Shown piece after piece: positions 8,596 to 18,030 of a stretch of DNA of 64,000 nucleotides (position 1 is the first letter of the stretch; every line of letters begins with the position of its first letter). The notes beneath the pieces were generated by a model. That model made no database searches. It saw only the letters and a list, made by a program, of their open reading frames with translations, and had not been told where the DNA came from. This stretch comes from Niastella vici (GTDB lineage Bacteria > Bacteroidota > Bacteroidia > Chitinophagales > Chitinophagaceae), in the NCBI RefSeq assembly GCF_002077945.1, contig NZ_LVYD01000113.1:124001-188000 (forward strand), given 5' to 3'. The position numbers were made by a program, and so were the translations under genes.

Positions 8596-9981
8596 ATGAG
8601 GCTCAACCCACCAACCAGTGCCCAGCATTTGATTGTCACTTTTATCGTATTGACTGACCTGCTCCTGCTAAGCCTGTTCATTTTGGAAGGCTGCCAAAAA
8701 AACATACATGAAGATCTGAATGAGGATGGCATGAAACTGATCGCAGAAGATCTTGTATCGCCAATACAGCTTGTTGCTTCGCACTACAGCGAACGCCTGT
8801 ATGTAGTTGACCAAATAGGGAAAGTATGGGTCATTGACAGAACCGGCTACAAACGCCCCACTCCTTTTCTTGACATAAGCAGTAAACTCGTATCACTCGA
8901 TGCCGGTTATGATGAACGTGGCCTGATCGGTTTTGCATTGCACCCCGATTTCAAACTCAACGGCCGTTTCTTTGTGTATTACCAATTACCGCCCCGTGCC
9001 GGTGGACCAGCCCCCGGCGTTTCCTGGAATAACCTCAGCCGGATCTCAGAATTCCAGGTGCTGCCCGATCTGTTCAGGGCCGATCTCAATTCAGAAAAAG
9101 TACTGCTTGAATGGGACGATCCGCAACCCAATCACAATGGCGGATCGCTGGCTTTTGGCAATGATAATTACCTGTACATTGCCATTGGTGACGGCGGTGG
9201 CGACAATGATACGGGGCCGGGGCATGCCGACGACTGGTACACCGTGAATGCCGGTGGCAATGCACAGAATATTGAAGCCAATTTCCTGGGCAAGATCCTG
9301 CGTATTGATGTTGATAATGGGAGCCCTTACAGCATCCCCGAAAGCAACCCCTTTGTAAATAAACCGGGCCGCGATGAGATCTTTGCATTTGGATTCCGGA
9401 ACCCCTGCCGGATGTCGTTCGATATGGAAGGCGATCATCAGTTAATAGCTTCAGATGCCGGTCAGGTTTTGTGGGAAGAAATAAATGTTATAAACAAAGG
9501 TGGCAATTATGGCTGGAATGTAAAGGAAGGAACGCATTGCTTCAGTACCGCCAACAATTCGAAGGTGTTGCCATCATGCCCTACAATTGATGACAGAGGC
9601 AAGCAATTGCTGGAACCGGTAATAGAGATCAACAACTGGCAAAATCCTTTGGGCGGACAAGCAACAACAATTATAGGGGGCTATGTTTACCGGGGCAGTA
9701 AAATTCCGGAATGGCAGGGCAAATATATCTTTGGCAGCATTTCACAAACCCCATCAACACCTAATGGTGAATTATTTATAACCACTCCATTGGGCGGGCC
9801 AGGCACTGCCTGGTCATATGAAAAACTTATGTTAAAAGAGAATTCCAGTGATCTGGGTTATTATTTGAAAGGTTTTGGGCAGGACAATAATGGCGAACTC
9901 TATATCACAGTTTCTTCCAATGCCGGCCCCGGGGGCAATACCGGCAAGGTATTTAAACTGCTTAAATCATCGGTAAAGTAA
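8596..9981 (+). CDS. PQQ-dependent sugar dehydrogenase, lipoprotein (copy 2)
   Basis: A 461-residue paralogue of the preceding gene, alike over its full length. Its signal has a less classical lipobox (FILEGC), with Cys about 33. It keeps DERGLIGFALHPDF, NHNGGSLAFG with the catalytic His, IGDGGGDND, FAFGFRNPCR and GGNYGWN. The first dehydrogenase has RNPYR where this has RNPCR, next to the cofactor-contacting Arg; whether this changes substrate use is unknown. A strong terminator follows at 10052. The enzyme would act in the periplasm or at the outer membrane, feeding electrons into the respiratory chain. Confidence 0.88.
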   Translation: MRLNPPTSAQHLIVTFIVLTDLLLLSLFILEGCQKNIHEDLNEDGMKLIAEDLVSPIQLVASHYSERLYVVDQIGKVWVIDRTGYKRPTPFLDISSKLVSLDAGYDERGLIGFALHPDFKLNGRFFVYYQLPPRAGGPAPGVSWNNLSRISEFQVLPDLFRADLNSEKVLLEWDDPQPNHNGGSLAFGNDNYLYIAIGDGGGDNDTGPGHADDWYTVNAGGNAQNIEANFLGKILRIDVDNGSPYSIPESNPFVNKPGRDEIFAFGFRNPCRMSFDMEGDHQLIASDAGQVLWEEINVINKGGNYGWNVKEGTHCFSTANNSKVLPSCPTIDDRGKQLLEPVIEINNWQNPLGGQATTIIGGYVYRGSKIPEWQGKYIFGSISQTPSTPNGELFITTPLGGPGTAWSYEKLMLKENSSDLGYYLKGFGQDNNGELYITVSSNAGPGGNTGKVFKLLKSSVK

Positions 9982-10051
9982 AATAATCATAACAAAAACA
10001 CTCATTCACCCTGGTATTTTACTCTTATTTAAAAAGATGGTTACTGCTACA

Positions 10052-10088
10052 CGGCAATGATACATCATCATTGCCGTTTTTCTTTTTT
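10052..10088 (+). terminator. Rho-independent terminator after the PQQ dehydrogenases
   Basis: CGGCAATGAT, loop ACATC, ATCATTGCCG forms a perfect 10-bp stem, followed by a T-rich tract with one C. It is 70 bp past the stop at 9981. Confidence 0.9.
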
Positions 10089-10273
10089 GGGGAATCCTGT
10101 TCAAAAAAGAAGTTTTATAAGTACAAATACTTATTCGCATTTATAAATAACTTTTTAGTATTCGATCAACTTCTAAATAAACCGGCCCTCATATTAATTT
10201 CAGGCACTATGTTTGTTAAATAATCGAACAGTTCAGATAAATACTCTTTTTGAAAAACTAAAATATCCCTGTG

Positions 10274-10516
10274 ATGAACACAATGTTTAATTTCCTCCGG
10301 GATGCGTGGAAGATGGCAACCGGAATTATTTTAGCTCCACTGCTACGAGCAGAAAAAAAAGATATCCGTACTTATAGTATAAAACGTGCACTCAGCCGCA
10401 ATTACGCGCTTCAAACACTTTCTCCCCTACACAGTCCCAAATTAGAAAGGTCCCGCTATATGGACCAATGGTTAAGGACGCATACTCCACCAATAGTAGA
10501 ACGCAGGAACTACTGA
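10274..10516 (+). CDS. Small hypothetical protein
   Basis: An 80-residue basic ORF from the ATG at 10274; a GTG directly before it is less likely. It has a short amphipathic to hydrophobic start (FNFLRDAWKMATGIILAPLL) and then a basic, Ser/Tyr-containing stretch without low-complexity repeats. I do not recognise a family. It has its own space between a terminator at 10088 and 680 bp of noncoding DNA. It could be a chance ORF. Confidence 0.35.
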   Translation: MNTMFNFLRDAWKMATGIILAPLLRAEKKDIRTYSIKRALSRNYALQTLSPLHSPKLERSRYMDQWLRTHTPPIVERRNY

Positions 10517-11193
10517 CAGAACGATGACTTAAAAATTGTTCTTCACTTTTACATCAGCATCAGCACCGGTTAAATGGTTATCTAAAATTCTCCACGAGGA
10601 GATTTTCGTAAAGAGAGTTGTACAGTCGCCAGGCAGAAAAAAAGTGTTGCAAATTCAGTGATTCCCCAACCAGACAGGGCTGGAATACAAAATTCCGGTA
10701 CTGGTTGAAGCATATTGTTATTGTGAAGTAAAGAAAGTTTTTGAGAAAGTGCATACCCGGGAGAACAAAGTGACCTGAGATAGAGAGCAACCGCAACCTT
10801 GTGAAAGAACCTTACCTAACACAGTTACACCGTTAACATTAATCTTACCTGTCGCTTAAGCTTTTTCCTATTCAAGAGTGAATCCTATGTTAACAGCGTA
10901 TTCCGACTAACCGAAAGCATAAAAACAGAACCTTGTTTCCTGGTTAAGTTATGCCTGAATAAGTTTTAATCAAGTTCGGAGATCTGCTGAAGTACAATGG
11001 CTGCCATGCACAGCATGCGGCCCGGGACAAGTATGCCCCACTCTTAAAGCAAATTGAAAAACAAGAACCGCCATCGTGGTTAACACATCGCAGGTAAAAA
11101 ACAAACCTGTGATGTGAAAGGGGAAGCTCTATGCAAGTGCGTAACCACGAAAGGCCAGTGAGTAGTGTATCATTCATTAATTAATAACCTAAA
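10517..11193. other. Long intergenic region upstream of the first lyase, with a strong stem-loop
   Basis: About 680 bp with no credible gene; an antisense ORF at 10944-11177 has no recognisable protein character. At 11084-11116 CACATCGCAGGT and ACCTGTGATGTG form a 12-bp stem (one G-U) with a nine-base A-rich loop, 78 bp before the lyase start. There is no T-run, so it is more likely an mRNA leader structure or operator than a terminator. Confidence 0.5.
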
Positions 11194-12504
11194 ATGAAAA
11201 CATCAATGCAAACAGGTAATTTCTTTCGCAAGCATCAGCGCGTGCTGACCGTGTCCTTGTTACTGGCTTCAATTTATTCCTGCAAAAAAGGAGTTATGGA
11301 ACCGTCCCTTGAAAACACTACAGACAGTACCTTGAACACTACTGTTTCTGCCCGCTCAATTGGCAACCTTATTTATCATGAAACTGCTGATGGATCAAGC
11401 TTAAGCACTTATCCCAGCAAACAGGCAGCTGCATCCTACAGTATTACACAATCCACCACACAGTTTTTCAATGGCACCAAAGCAGTGCGGTTTGAATTAC
11501 ATGATACAGATCCAGAGGTGTCGAACGGAACCAGGGCAGAATTGAGTTTCCCGAAAACCACCAATCTGCATCGCTGGTATTCTTATGCCATGTATATTCC
11601 CAGCGATCAATTCAAGTACGACACAGATGACGATGTGATTACCCAGTTTCACCAGGGTGGCGGTGTTACACCGGCCCTTTGCCTCCGCGTAAAACAAGAC
11701 CACCTGTACGTAAGGATCCTGGGAGTATGGAACGACCTTGGCACACTGGGTAAAGACAAATGGCATTCATATGTATTGCATGTGAATCACTCATCCAACT
11801 CAGATGGATTAACTGAGATCTGGATCGACGGAGCAAAGGTGTTCAGCAAAACAGGCGCCAATGCATACCCCGTAGGCACCACTTATTCAATGCCCTGGCT
11901 TAAAATGGGTATTTACAAGTCGAACTGGAATGGCAGCGGCACTACACTTACCAATGTTCGCGTGCTCTATTTCGATGACATCAGGATCGGCGACGAAAAC
12001 GCTACCTATAATGACATGGTGCCACAAGGCAGTGGCAGCACCTCAACCACTACCACTACACCTACAGATACCACATCAACTACCAATACAACAACAACCA
12101 CTCCGCCCACAACAACCACAACCACTCCCACTTCCGGACAAAGTGTGACCAATCTCAAGCTGGTTAACGCAGCCACCGAGCAGGATGTGATCAGCATAAC
12201 TGATGGACAAACCATTAGCCTGAGCGCACTGGGCGTTACCAAATGCAACATTCGCGCATACACCAACACCTCCGTCGTGGGAAGTGTTAAATTCGAATTA
12301 AGCGGAACGCAAAGCAAAACTTCTACTGATAATGCAGCTCCCTTTGCGTTAATGGGCGATAATGGCGCCGGCAATTTCTATTATGGTAACTGGAATCCAC
12401 CAGCTCTGGGAACATATACCTTGAAAGCTACCCCTTACACTTTAGATAATGCAAGTGGTTCAGCGGGTACTTCTAAAACAATCACTTTCACTATCGCGAA
12501 ATAG
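11194..12504 (+). CDS. Polysaccharide lyase (heparin-lyase-I-like fold), lipoprotein with C-terminal accessory domain
   Basis: A 436-residue surface lipoprotein predicted to cleave a uronate-containing polysaccharide by beta-elimination. The lipobox SIYSC puts the acylated Cys near residue 30. The lyase domain spans about 55-275 and matches the Polysacc_lyase (PF14099-type) jelly-roll by family knowledge: AVRFELHDTDPE, NGTRAELSFP, HRWYSYAMYIPSD, ITQFHQGGG, WHSYVLHVNHSS, WLKMGIYKSNW and VLYFDDIRIGD. A Thr/Pro linker of about 35 residues (280-315) leads to a beta-sandwich module (about 318-436: VTNLKLVNAATEQDV, APFALMGDNGAG, TYTLKATPYT) common in Bacteroidota carbohydrate enzymes. A terminator follows, so the second lyase gene has its own transcript. 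Heparin, glucuronan and alginate-like substrates are all possible. Confidence 0.8.
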   Translation: MKTSMQTGNFFRKHQRVLTVSLLLASIYSCKKGVMEPSLENTTDSTLNTTVSARSIGNLIYHETADGSSLSTYPSKQAAASYSITQSTTQFFNGTKAVRFELHDTDPEVSNGTRAELSFPKTTNLHRWYSYAMYIPSDQFKYDTDDDVITQFHQGGGVTPALCLRVKQDHLYVRILGVWNDLGTLGKDKWHSYVLHVNHSSNSDGLTEIWIDGAKVFSKTGANAYPVGTTYSMPWLKMGIYKSNWNGSGTTLTNVRVLYFDDIRIGDENATYNDMVPQGSGSTSTTTTTPTDTTSTTNTTTTTPPTTTTTTPTSGQSVTNLKLVNAATEQDVISITDGQTISLSALGVTKCNIRAYTNTSVVGSVKFELSGTQSKTSTDNAAPFALMGDNGAGNFYYGNWNPPALGTYTLKATPYTLDNASGSAGTSKTITFTIAK

Positions 12505-12522
12505 TGGGGGTTATTGTTAATG

Positions 12523-12559
12523 AAAAAAAGGGCGGCCTGTAAAAAGGCTGCCTTTTTTT
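12523..12559 (+). terminator. Rho-independent terminator between the two lyase genes
   Basis: GGCGGCC, an A-rich loop, GGCTGCC and seven T. The stem has one G-U pair. It lies 20-55 bp past the first lyase stop and 35 bp before the second lyase start. Confidence 0.85.
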
Positions 12560-12593
12560 ATTGTATCTTTAAGGAAGTTAAATTTCGCCCCGT

Positions 12594-13403
12594 GTGATCC
12601 ATAAAAAACATATACTACTGGCAGGGGTTTTATTATCAGGAAGCATGGTTTATAGTTATAAAGATATGCTCCATGACAACAGGCCTCCATTGCCCCCAAC
12701 GGAACTGCAAACCCATATTCTTTACCAAACGGGTTTTGAAGCCAATACACTTCCCGCCTTTGTATCATTACAAACAGCCACGCCTTACGGAATGCAACTG
12801 GTGAACAACCCGGTTTATGATGGAAATAAAGCTGCCCGTTTTGAGCTAAGGCATGGCGACCCCGAAAATAATAATGGCACCAGGGCCGAAATATCATTTC
12901 CCCAGCCCGACAAAGCAACCAGCCTGGAGCGGTGGTATGCATTTGCCGTTTATTTCCCGCAAAACGATTATGATCCTGACAACAGCGATGAAGTGATCTG
13001 CCAATGGCACCAGGGTGGAAAAGCAACGCCTTCCTTATGCATCAGAACAAAGGCTGGCCGCATAAAACTCCGCGTAAAAGCCGACATCGATAAAAAAGAA
13101 TGGATAGAAATGGGAGAAATTAAAAAAGAGGTTTGGCAATACTATGTGATACACATAATACATTCCGCCGCAGCAGATGGGCTCATTGAAATATGGCAGA
13201 ATGGAGAACAGGTAGTAAAGCATGCCGGCATCAACATGTATGACATCTCTAACGGCAACTTTCATTTGCCAAACTGGAAACTGGGAATTTATAAAGCCGA
13301 CTGGAATAATAATGCTGAAACGGAGAGCAATAAAAGGGTTTTATATTTTGATGCCATAAAAATGGGCGATGCGCATGCCACCCTTGGCGACATGAAAAAA
13401 TAA
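12594..13403 (+). CDS. Polysaccharide lyase (heparin-lyase-I-like fold), secreted single-domain paralogue
   Basis: A 269-residue paralogue of the preceding lyase domain without linker or accessory module. The start is a GTG at 12594; the first ATG is 18 codons in and would destroy the signal peptide (KKHILLAGVLLSGSMVYS). There is no lipobox Cys, so the protein is probably released to the periplasm. Shared motifs with the first lyase are AARFELRHGDPE, NGTRAEISFP, ERWYAFAVYFPQND, ICQWHQGGKATPS, WKLGIYKADWN and VLYFDAIKMGD. It ends 16 bp from the convergent end of the EPS operon, which suggests a link to that polymer, like AlgL in alginate operons (inference). Confidence 0.78.
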   Translation: MIHKKHILLAGVLLSGSMVYSYKDMLHDNRPPLPPTELQTHILYQTGFEANTLPAFVSLQTATPYGMQLVNNPVYDGNKAARFELRHGDPENNNGTRAEISFPQPDKATSLERWYAFAVYFPQNDYDPDNSDEVICQWHQGGKATPSLCIRTKAGRIKLRVKADIDKKEWIEMGEIKKEVWQYYVIHIIHSAAADGLIEIWQNGEQVVKHAGINMYDISNGNFHLPNWKLGIYKADWNNNAETESNKRVLYFDAIKMGDAHATLGDMKK

Positions 13404-13419
13404 CCTACCTGTTTACGAG

Positions 13420-15120
13420 CTAAAATCCCGCAGCATTCATGGTTTTACAAAACAACGGGTCAGCCGACAATAGTTGAATAGTTTTCCTTCCGGTATAATT
13501 AGCCGCCTCCAGGGCCATGCTTTTCACAAATGAAAGCAACCGGTCTTTTCCCGTATTATTACAATACAGCCTTTCCAGCACCATCGCACTTTCAGGCGCC
13601 GGTACCTCCGGCTTGTCAGTTGAAACTGCATCGGGAAAACTGAACCAGGCACAGCACAACAGGCGGCCATTCTCTGTGCAGGTATAACAATGTTGTTTAT
13701 CTTCGAAGCGATGCATGGCATCTGACAGGAATGCCCACCTGGTTATATCCACCCTTTTTTCCTGTTTAAACTGCAACAGGTCATTCAGGTTGTCTTTATG
13801 CAATGATATTTTTACTGATGATAATGTACTGGTATCAACCTGATACAGTTTTTGAATTTGTTTTCCCTGTATTTTTTTTACCAGCGCTTTAACCGGATCT
13901 GACCAACGCCAATGCCGTACCCGGTAAAGGAATTTTTTCAGGTTAAGCTCTACCGACATAGGTCTGATACCCGCAGCAACAAGGCGGGCATGCATCTTAC
14001 TTTTTATTTTCCTTTTCGTACGAAATTTCAGTTGGCTGCTGATCACCCATTCCTTTACTTCATCATGCGCATTGGCCAGTTCTTCCTTATAAGTATCATA
14101 CCCCGCGGTAAGGTCAAAACAGGAAATACCTGCTGCCGACAGCTGTTTGAATAATAATACAAAATTCATATAGCCCGGTGAATAGTACCTGCTGTTAAAT
14201 GGCGCATGGCAGTTGATGCCGGCCAAATGCACCCACTTATCCTTACCGGTTACCGCCACCACAGCGGCCATCATTTTTCCATCCACATTCAATACGGTTA
14301 CATGAAGCAGGTTAAGGCGGAACAACTGCAACAGGAATTCTTTTTTTGCGGGATCATCCCTGAAAGGGTATTTATTGAACAGGGCGCTTTGCCTGAAATC
14401 GAACAGAACGGTCATTTCATTCAAACTGCTTTCAAACTTTGTATAATCATTTATGGTCTCAAACTCAACCTCGCCCAGTTTTTTCAGCCGGTTCAATTTA
14501 TGTTTGAAATGTTTGCGCTGAAACAGGTTCACATGGTTGGGGTTGTTGAAATTTAACAATGGCCGGGTGTACGACTGAATGATACTGTACCGGTTTAATT
14601 GTTTATCTTCTTTTATCCAGTTCAGCGGCGTTCCGGGCGAAAGGAACCGGAATGCTATGGGATGGGCCGGAAATTTTTTCAGAAGAGCGGCCAGGGCTTT
14701 TTTTATGAAAAGTTCTGATTCAGCAGGCGCCGCCAGCCAGGTTTGGTATTGCGCTTCATAATGCCCTGCACCCGCAATTTTACCGCCTTTTCCACCATCG
14801 CCGGCATTTAACAAAACCACTGGCAACAGGCCTTTCAATTGCCCCCTTTCAGTTGCTTTCACCAAAACGGGCAAATGCTGATCGCGGTATAGCCGATACC
14901 AGGCCGTAACAAATGGGCGGCTTTGAAAAACAGTGCCCCATGGGCAACAATCATATAGCATATCCCAGCTTTGTTGGAACGCAGGTTCCAACAACAGATC
15001 AATTACTGCAATGCCTGTTATCACCTCTATGGAATAACCATCGTTGAGCCTTATTTTGTTTTTTACTTCAGGAACAACGTCTTTGTATAATTCATTTTGG
15101 GTATCTGCTGTTGTATTCAT
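13420..15120 (-). CDS. FemAB/BcsL-type GNAT acyltransferase, two-domain (copy A)
   Basis: A 566-residue cytosolic protein, last gene of the EPS operon. Residues about 45-380 form a BcsL/CelD-type acetyltransferase fold (Acetyltransf_6 type): CPWGTVFQSRPFVTAWYRL, LPVLVKATERGQLKGLLPVV, KHFKHKLNRLKKLGEVEFE, KMMAAVVAVTGKDKWVHLAG and a Tyr/Gly-rich YYSPGYMNFVLLFKQL before FDLTAGYDTYKE. A second GNAT-like module follows from about 430 (NGRLLCCAWFSFPD, VLERLYCNNTGKDRLLSFVK). The whole architecture is repeated in the next gene upstream. ATG 15120 matches the paralogue start (MNTT against MSTT); a GTG at 15144 overlapping the upstream stop is the alternative. It probably transfers an acyl or aminoacyl group to an amino sugar, given the DegT aminotransferase neighbour (inference). 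Confidence 0.75.
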   Translation of the reverse strand: MNTTADTQNELYKDVVPEVKNKIRLNDGYSIEVITGIAVIDLLLEPAFQQSWDMLYDCCPWGTVFQSRPFVTAWYRLYRDQHLPVLVKATERGQLKGLLPVVLLNAGDGGKGGKIAGAGHYEAQYQTWLAAPAESELFIKKALAALLKKFPAHPIAFRFLSPGTPLNWIKEDKQLNRYSIIQSYTRPLLNFNNPNHVNLFQRKHFKHKLNRLKKLGEVEFETINDYTKFESSLNEMTVLFDFRQSALFNKYPFRDDPAKKEFLLQLFRLNLLHVTVLNVDGKMMAAVVAVTGKDKWVHLAGINCHAPFNSRYYSPGYMNFVLLFKQLSAAGISCFDLTAGYDTYKEELANAHDEVKEWVISSQLKFRTKRKIKSKMHARLVAAGIRPMSVELNLKKFLYRVRHWRWSDPVKALVKKIQGKQIQKLYQVDTSTLSSVKISLHKDNLNDLLQFKQEKRVDITRWAFLSDAMHRFEDKQHCYTCTENGRLLCCAWFSFPDAVSTDKPEVPAPESAMVLERLYCNNTGKDRLLSFVKSMALEAANYTGRKTIQLLSADPLFCKTMNAAGF

Positions 15121-15140
15121 ATAGGTATTTTTTTGGTTGG

Positions 15141-16829
15141 TCACTGTAACCGGTAAAACCCTGCTTTTTCAAATGCCCGGTCTTCATTACGATCTGTAAG
15201 CAAATAAAAGGAGGAATGCGGATTATCGAGCGCTAACACATTCCCCAGCGATCGCAGGAACAGTGGAAATTGTTTACGGCCTTTTGGATTGCAATAGAGC
15301 GCTGACAATGAAATGATGAACCCTTCTGTTTCATGAACAAATTTGTATGCGGTATTCTCAGCCGGCGCACTGGCTATCCATACACAGGCTAATAACCGCC
15401 CATCTTCGGCCCAGCTGTAACAATGCCCGCCTGCTGTAAACCGGTCCATGGCATCAGCAAGGAATTCCTGCCGGCTATACCAGCTCCCCTGTTGATCATA
15501 CTGCAGCAAATGGTGCAGGTCATCGCGCCTGCAATTCAATAAGCCGGAAGTGGCAAAACCTTTGCAAACGACCCAGCATTTCGATGTCTTGCGGGTGCTT
15601 TTTAATTTGTTGAAAAAAAGGGCAAAGAAGGAAGCTACACCCTGCCTCGCCATATGCATACATTTTCCTCTGAGCAGGATATAGCTCCTTTGCCCTTTTT
15701 TGAACACATCCCTTTTTATCCCAATGCTGGTAGCAGCATTTTTTAAATAGTTGTTGAGCCCGGTTTTTAACCGGTTTGTAAAGCCATGATAATTATTGCC
15801 AATACTGAGTGTATGTGCTACCGAATAATCTGTTGCCAGCGTTTCTTTGTACCCATCGGCGCCGGGGGTAAGATCAAAGACTGTTGCGCCTTCCTGCGCC
15901 AGTAATTTACCCAGCATTAAAAAATGGATGATACCGGGCGAATACCGGGCATAAGCTGCATCAAAGGAATTGATGCCCTGCAAATGAAGCTGCCTGTTAT
16001 CGCCTATACTTACATTGGCGGAAACTATTTTATCATTAATTTTTAATAAAGTCGTGTGCAGGATATTTTGTTGGAACAATAGCAGCAAAAACTTTTTTCG
16101 CCATGGATCAGTTTTAAAAGCAACCTTATTATACATCGCCCCTTTTCTGAAATCAGATTGCAGCGCCAGCTCATCAAATACCCCAACAAACCTGTTAAAA
16201 CCGGTAATGCGTTCAAACGACAATTCACCCATTTTTTTCAGCCGGTTGATCTTTTCGCGCCGGTTCTTCTTTTTTAGCTCACTGGTAAAATGCGCCTCAT
16301 CAATGAGCATGACCGGCTGCGGGGATGTTTTTACAAAACAGCGCTTTTTAAAAACCGGGTCCTTTTTGGTGAAGACCAGTGAAACACCTGCGGGTACATA
16401 TTTGAGCAACACTTTTTTACGGGGAAAAGTGCGGCGAAGCACCTGCAGAGCATTCTTTATAAACGCTTCGTCGTTTGCATCTGCGGTGATCCATACCTGG
16501 TATTCAGCCTGATTGGCCCCGGCGCCGGTTATGAGGCCTTTTTTATCCATTGCCAGGGTAAGCAGTCCCGTAAGTTTACCCGCCTGTTCACCTTTTATCA
16601 GAACAGGCAGCCAGTCATTTTCATATACCCGGTACCAGGTTGCTACAAAAGAAGGGTGCTGAAATACGGTTGCCCAGGGACAGGCGTTGTTGAGCCGGTT
16701 CCACCCGTCAAGGAAAGCTTCGTCGTTAAGCAGGTTCAACACTGCTGACCCCGTCAACAGTTTTATTGATGCCGTTGCAGGTGGAATGGCAACGCCGAAG
16801 GTCTTTATTTTTGTTATAGTTGTTGACAT
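15141..16829 (-). CDS. FemAB/BcsL-type GNAT acyltransferase, two-domain (copy B)
   Basis: A 562-residue paralogue of the following gene, with the same order of two folds. The first is at about 30-370: CPWATVFQHPSFVATWYRVY, LPVLIKGEQAGKLTGLLTLA, KKKNRREKINRLKKMGELSF, INDKIVSANVSIGDNRQLHL and YSPGIIHFLMLGKLLAQEG before FDLTPGADGYKETLA. The second runs from about 410 (RRDDLHHLLQYDQQG, EDGRLLACVWIASAP). Its 5' end overlaps the DegT gene by 16 bp, so the two are translationally coupled. The copies differ in about half of their residues by eye, indicating an old duplication and probably different acceptors or donors. FemAB-like proteins also occur in exosortase-associated EPS loci, but no exosortase is visible here. 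Confidence 0.75.
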   Translation of the reverse strand: MSTTITKIKTFGVAIPPATASIKLLTGSAVLNLLNDEAFLDGWNRLNNACPWATVFQHPSFVATWYRVYENDWLPVLIKGEQAGKLTGLLTLAMDKKGLITGAGANQAEYQVWITADANDEAFIKNALQVLRRTFPRKKVLLKYVPAGVSLVFTKKDPVFKKRCFVKTSPQPVMLIDEAHFTSELKKKNRREKINRLKKMGELSFERITGFNRFVGVFDELALQSDFRKGAMYNKVAFKTDPWRKKFLLLLFQQNILHTTLLKINDKIVSANVSIGDNRQLHLQGINSFDAAYARYSPGIIHFLMLGKLLAQEGATVFDLTPGADGYKETLATDYSVAHTLSIGNNYHGFTNRLKTGLNNYLKNAATSIGIKRDVFKKGQRSYILLRGKCMHMARQGVASFFALFFNKLKSTRKTSKCWVVCKGFATSGLLNCRRDDLHHLLQYDQQGSWYSRQEFLADAMDRFTAGGHCYSWAEDGRLLACVWIASAPAENTAYKFVHETEGFIISLSALYCNPKGRKQFPLFLRSLGNVLALDNPHSSFYLLTDRNEDRAFEKAGFYRLQ

Positions 16830-18025
16830 AAATTACAATCCCAGATTACAAGAAATATACTTTTAATCAGTTGTTTTAATGATTCCCGGGAGTTGGTCCC
16901 TGTTACCGATTGTTGCATTTCTGCTGAACTGGTTGCATTGAGCACTGCATCGGCGATCTGGTTCAATTCAGAAGGGGTCAGATCCTGGTGAACCGGTATG
17001 GCAAACACCCGGTTCCGGAATGCCATGCTCCGGGGAAATTCCTGTACGGGAAGCGAGGGATGTGCATTGCGCCAGAAAAGAATACCTTCCACTCCATAGC
17101 GGCGTAATTTTTTGAGCACCGATGGCGCATCATTTACTTCTACCGGAAATGCAAACGGGCAGGCGCCGGCAGGCAACGCTGCAAATGGACGAGGCACCAG
17201 ATGCCCCAGCTTGTGAAGCAGAAAATAGTAATTTTTTCTTCGCCGTGCAGCCGTGGTGCTGTCAACTACTTTTGGCAACAGGCGCATCGTCATGGCTGAA
17301 GGTGGTGAAAATGGATCACCCAGGGCAAACTCTCTATGCGGATCACACTTCTTTTTCTTAAACCATTTCAACATAGGTTTACAACTCAGATGCATGGAGC
17401 CTATCGCAGCCCAGCGTTCGGCCAGCCAGTTAAAGTGGCGTTTAAACACCCGCCATCCACCCTGCTTAATTGCCGACCCCGGTAGTGGCGGCGGCGCCAT
17501 GGAGATCACAGCGCCCCCATCAGGCACACCATACGTTTTGTACAAACAGAACACACCGGCATGCCCAAAAGACCCAACGGGTTTGTGATCAATTTCAGTA
17601 AGAAATGCCTGGGCCGCATCTTCAAAAAGCAACAGGCCCCGGTCATCGCACCATTGACGCCAGCGCCCGGCATCCTGGGGAAACCCCAGGTAATGTATAA
17701 TGTAAAGCACCCGCACATCGGGCGTGAGCAGGCTTTCCAGGTTTTGAAGGTCCGGCTCCAACAGTTCAGTCATTTTATAATAACGGATATTCACACCCGC
17801 CTGCAGCATGGCTTCCACTTCGCTGCCATGGTGATAGGCCGGCACCAGCACAATATCTTTAGCCCCCAACCCCAGGGTATGACAGGCATTCCAAATGGCA
17901 TGGCGTGCCCTGGAGAACACCCGGCATCCATCATCATTCAGCGGGTAAGGCAAACAGGTTGACTCATTCCTGAAATAAACGTTTATCGGCAATGTTGGCC
18001 AAATGGCCAGTCGGCGTGCCCACAT
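16814..18025 (-). CDS. DegT/DnrJ/EryC1/StrS-type PLP aminotransferase
   Basis: A 403-residue PLP enzyme predicted to transaminate a keto-sugar nucleotide for EPS synthesis. Motifs are LVPAYHHGSEVEAMLQAG (60-77), VLYIIHYLGFPQD, FEDAAQAF with the PLP-ring Asp 136, and FCLYKTYGVPDGGAV with the Schiff-base Lys at about 163. The start is ATG 18025; a TTG at 18034 that overlaps the upstream stop is the less likely alternative. The Lys motif deviates from the common SFxxxKxLTxGEGG form and resembles the subgroup with YKTxxVxDGGA. It is flanked by the active-site-less SDR upstream and the two acyltransferases downstream, so a make-amine-then-acylate cassette is plausible (inference). Confidence 0.85.
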   Translation of the reverse strand: MWARRLAIWPTLPINVYFRNESTCLPYPLNDDGCRVFSRARHAIWNACHTLGLGAKDIVLVPAYHHGSEVEAMLQAGVNIRYYKMTELLEPDLQNLESLLTPDVRVLYIIHYLGFPQDAGRWRQWCDDRGLLLFEDAAQAFLTEIDHKPVGSFGHAGVFCLYKTYGVPDGGAVISMAPPPLPGSAIKQGGWRVFKRHFNWLAERWAAIGSMHLSCKPMLKWFKKKKCDPHREFALGDPFSPPSAMTMRLLPKVVDSTTAARRRKNYYFLLHKLGHLVPRPFAALPAGACPFAFPVEVNDAPSVLKKLRRYGVEGILFWRNAHPSLPVQEFPRSMAFRNRVFAIPVHQDLTPSELNQIADAVLNATSSAEMQQSVTGTNSRESLKQLIKSIFLVIWDCNLCQQL

Positions 18026-18030
18026 AACTT

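Noticed and set aside
10944-11177. A 77-residue minus-strand ORF upstream of the first lyase
   Set aside because: Composition is unlike a real protein and it overlaps the stem-loop region; no ribosome site or family motif was seen.
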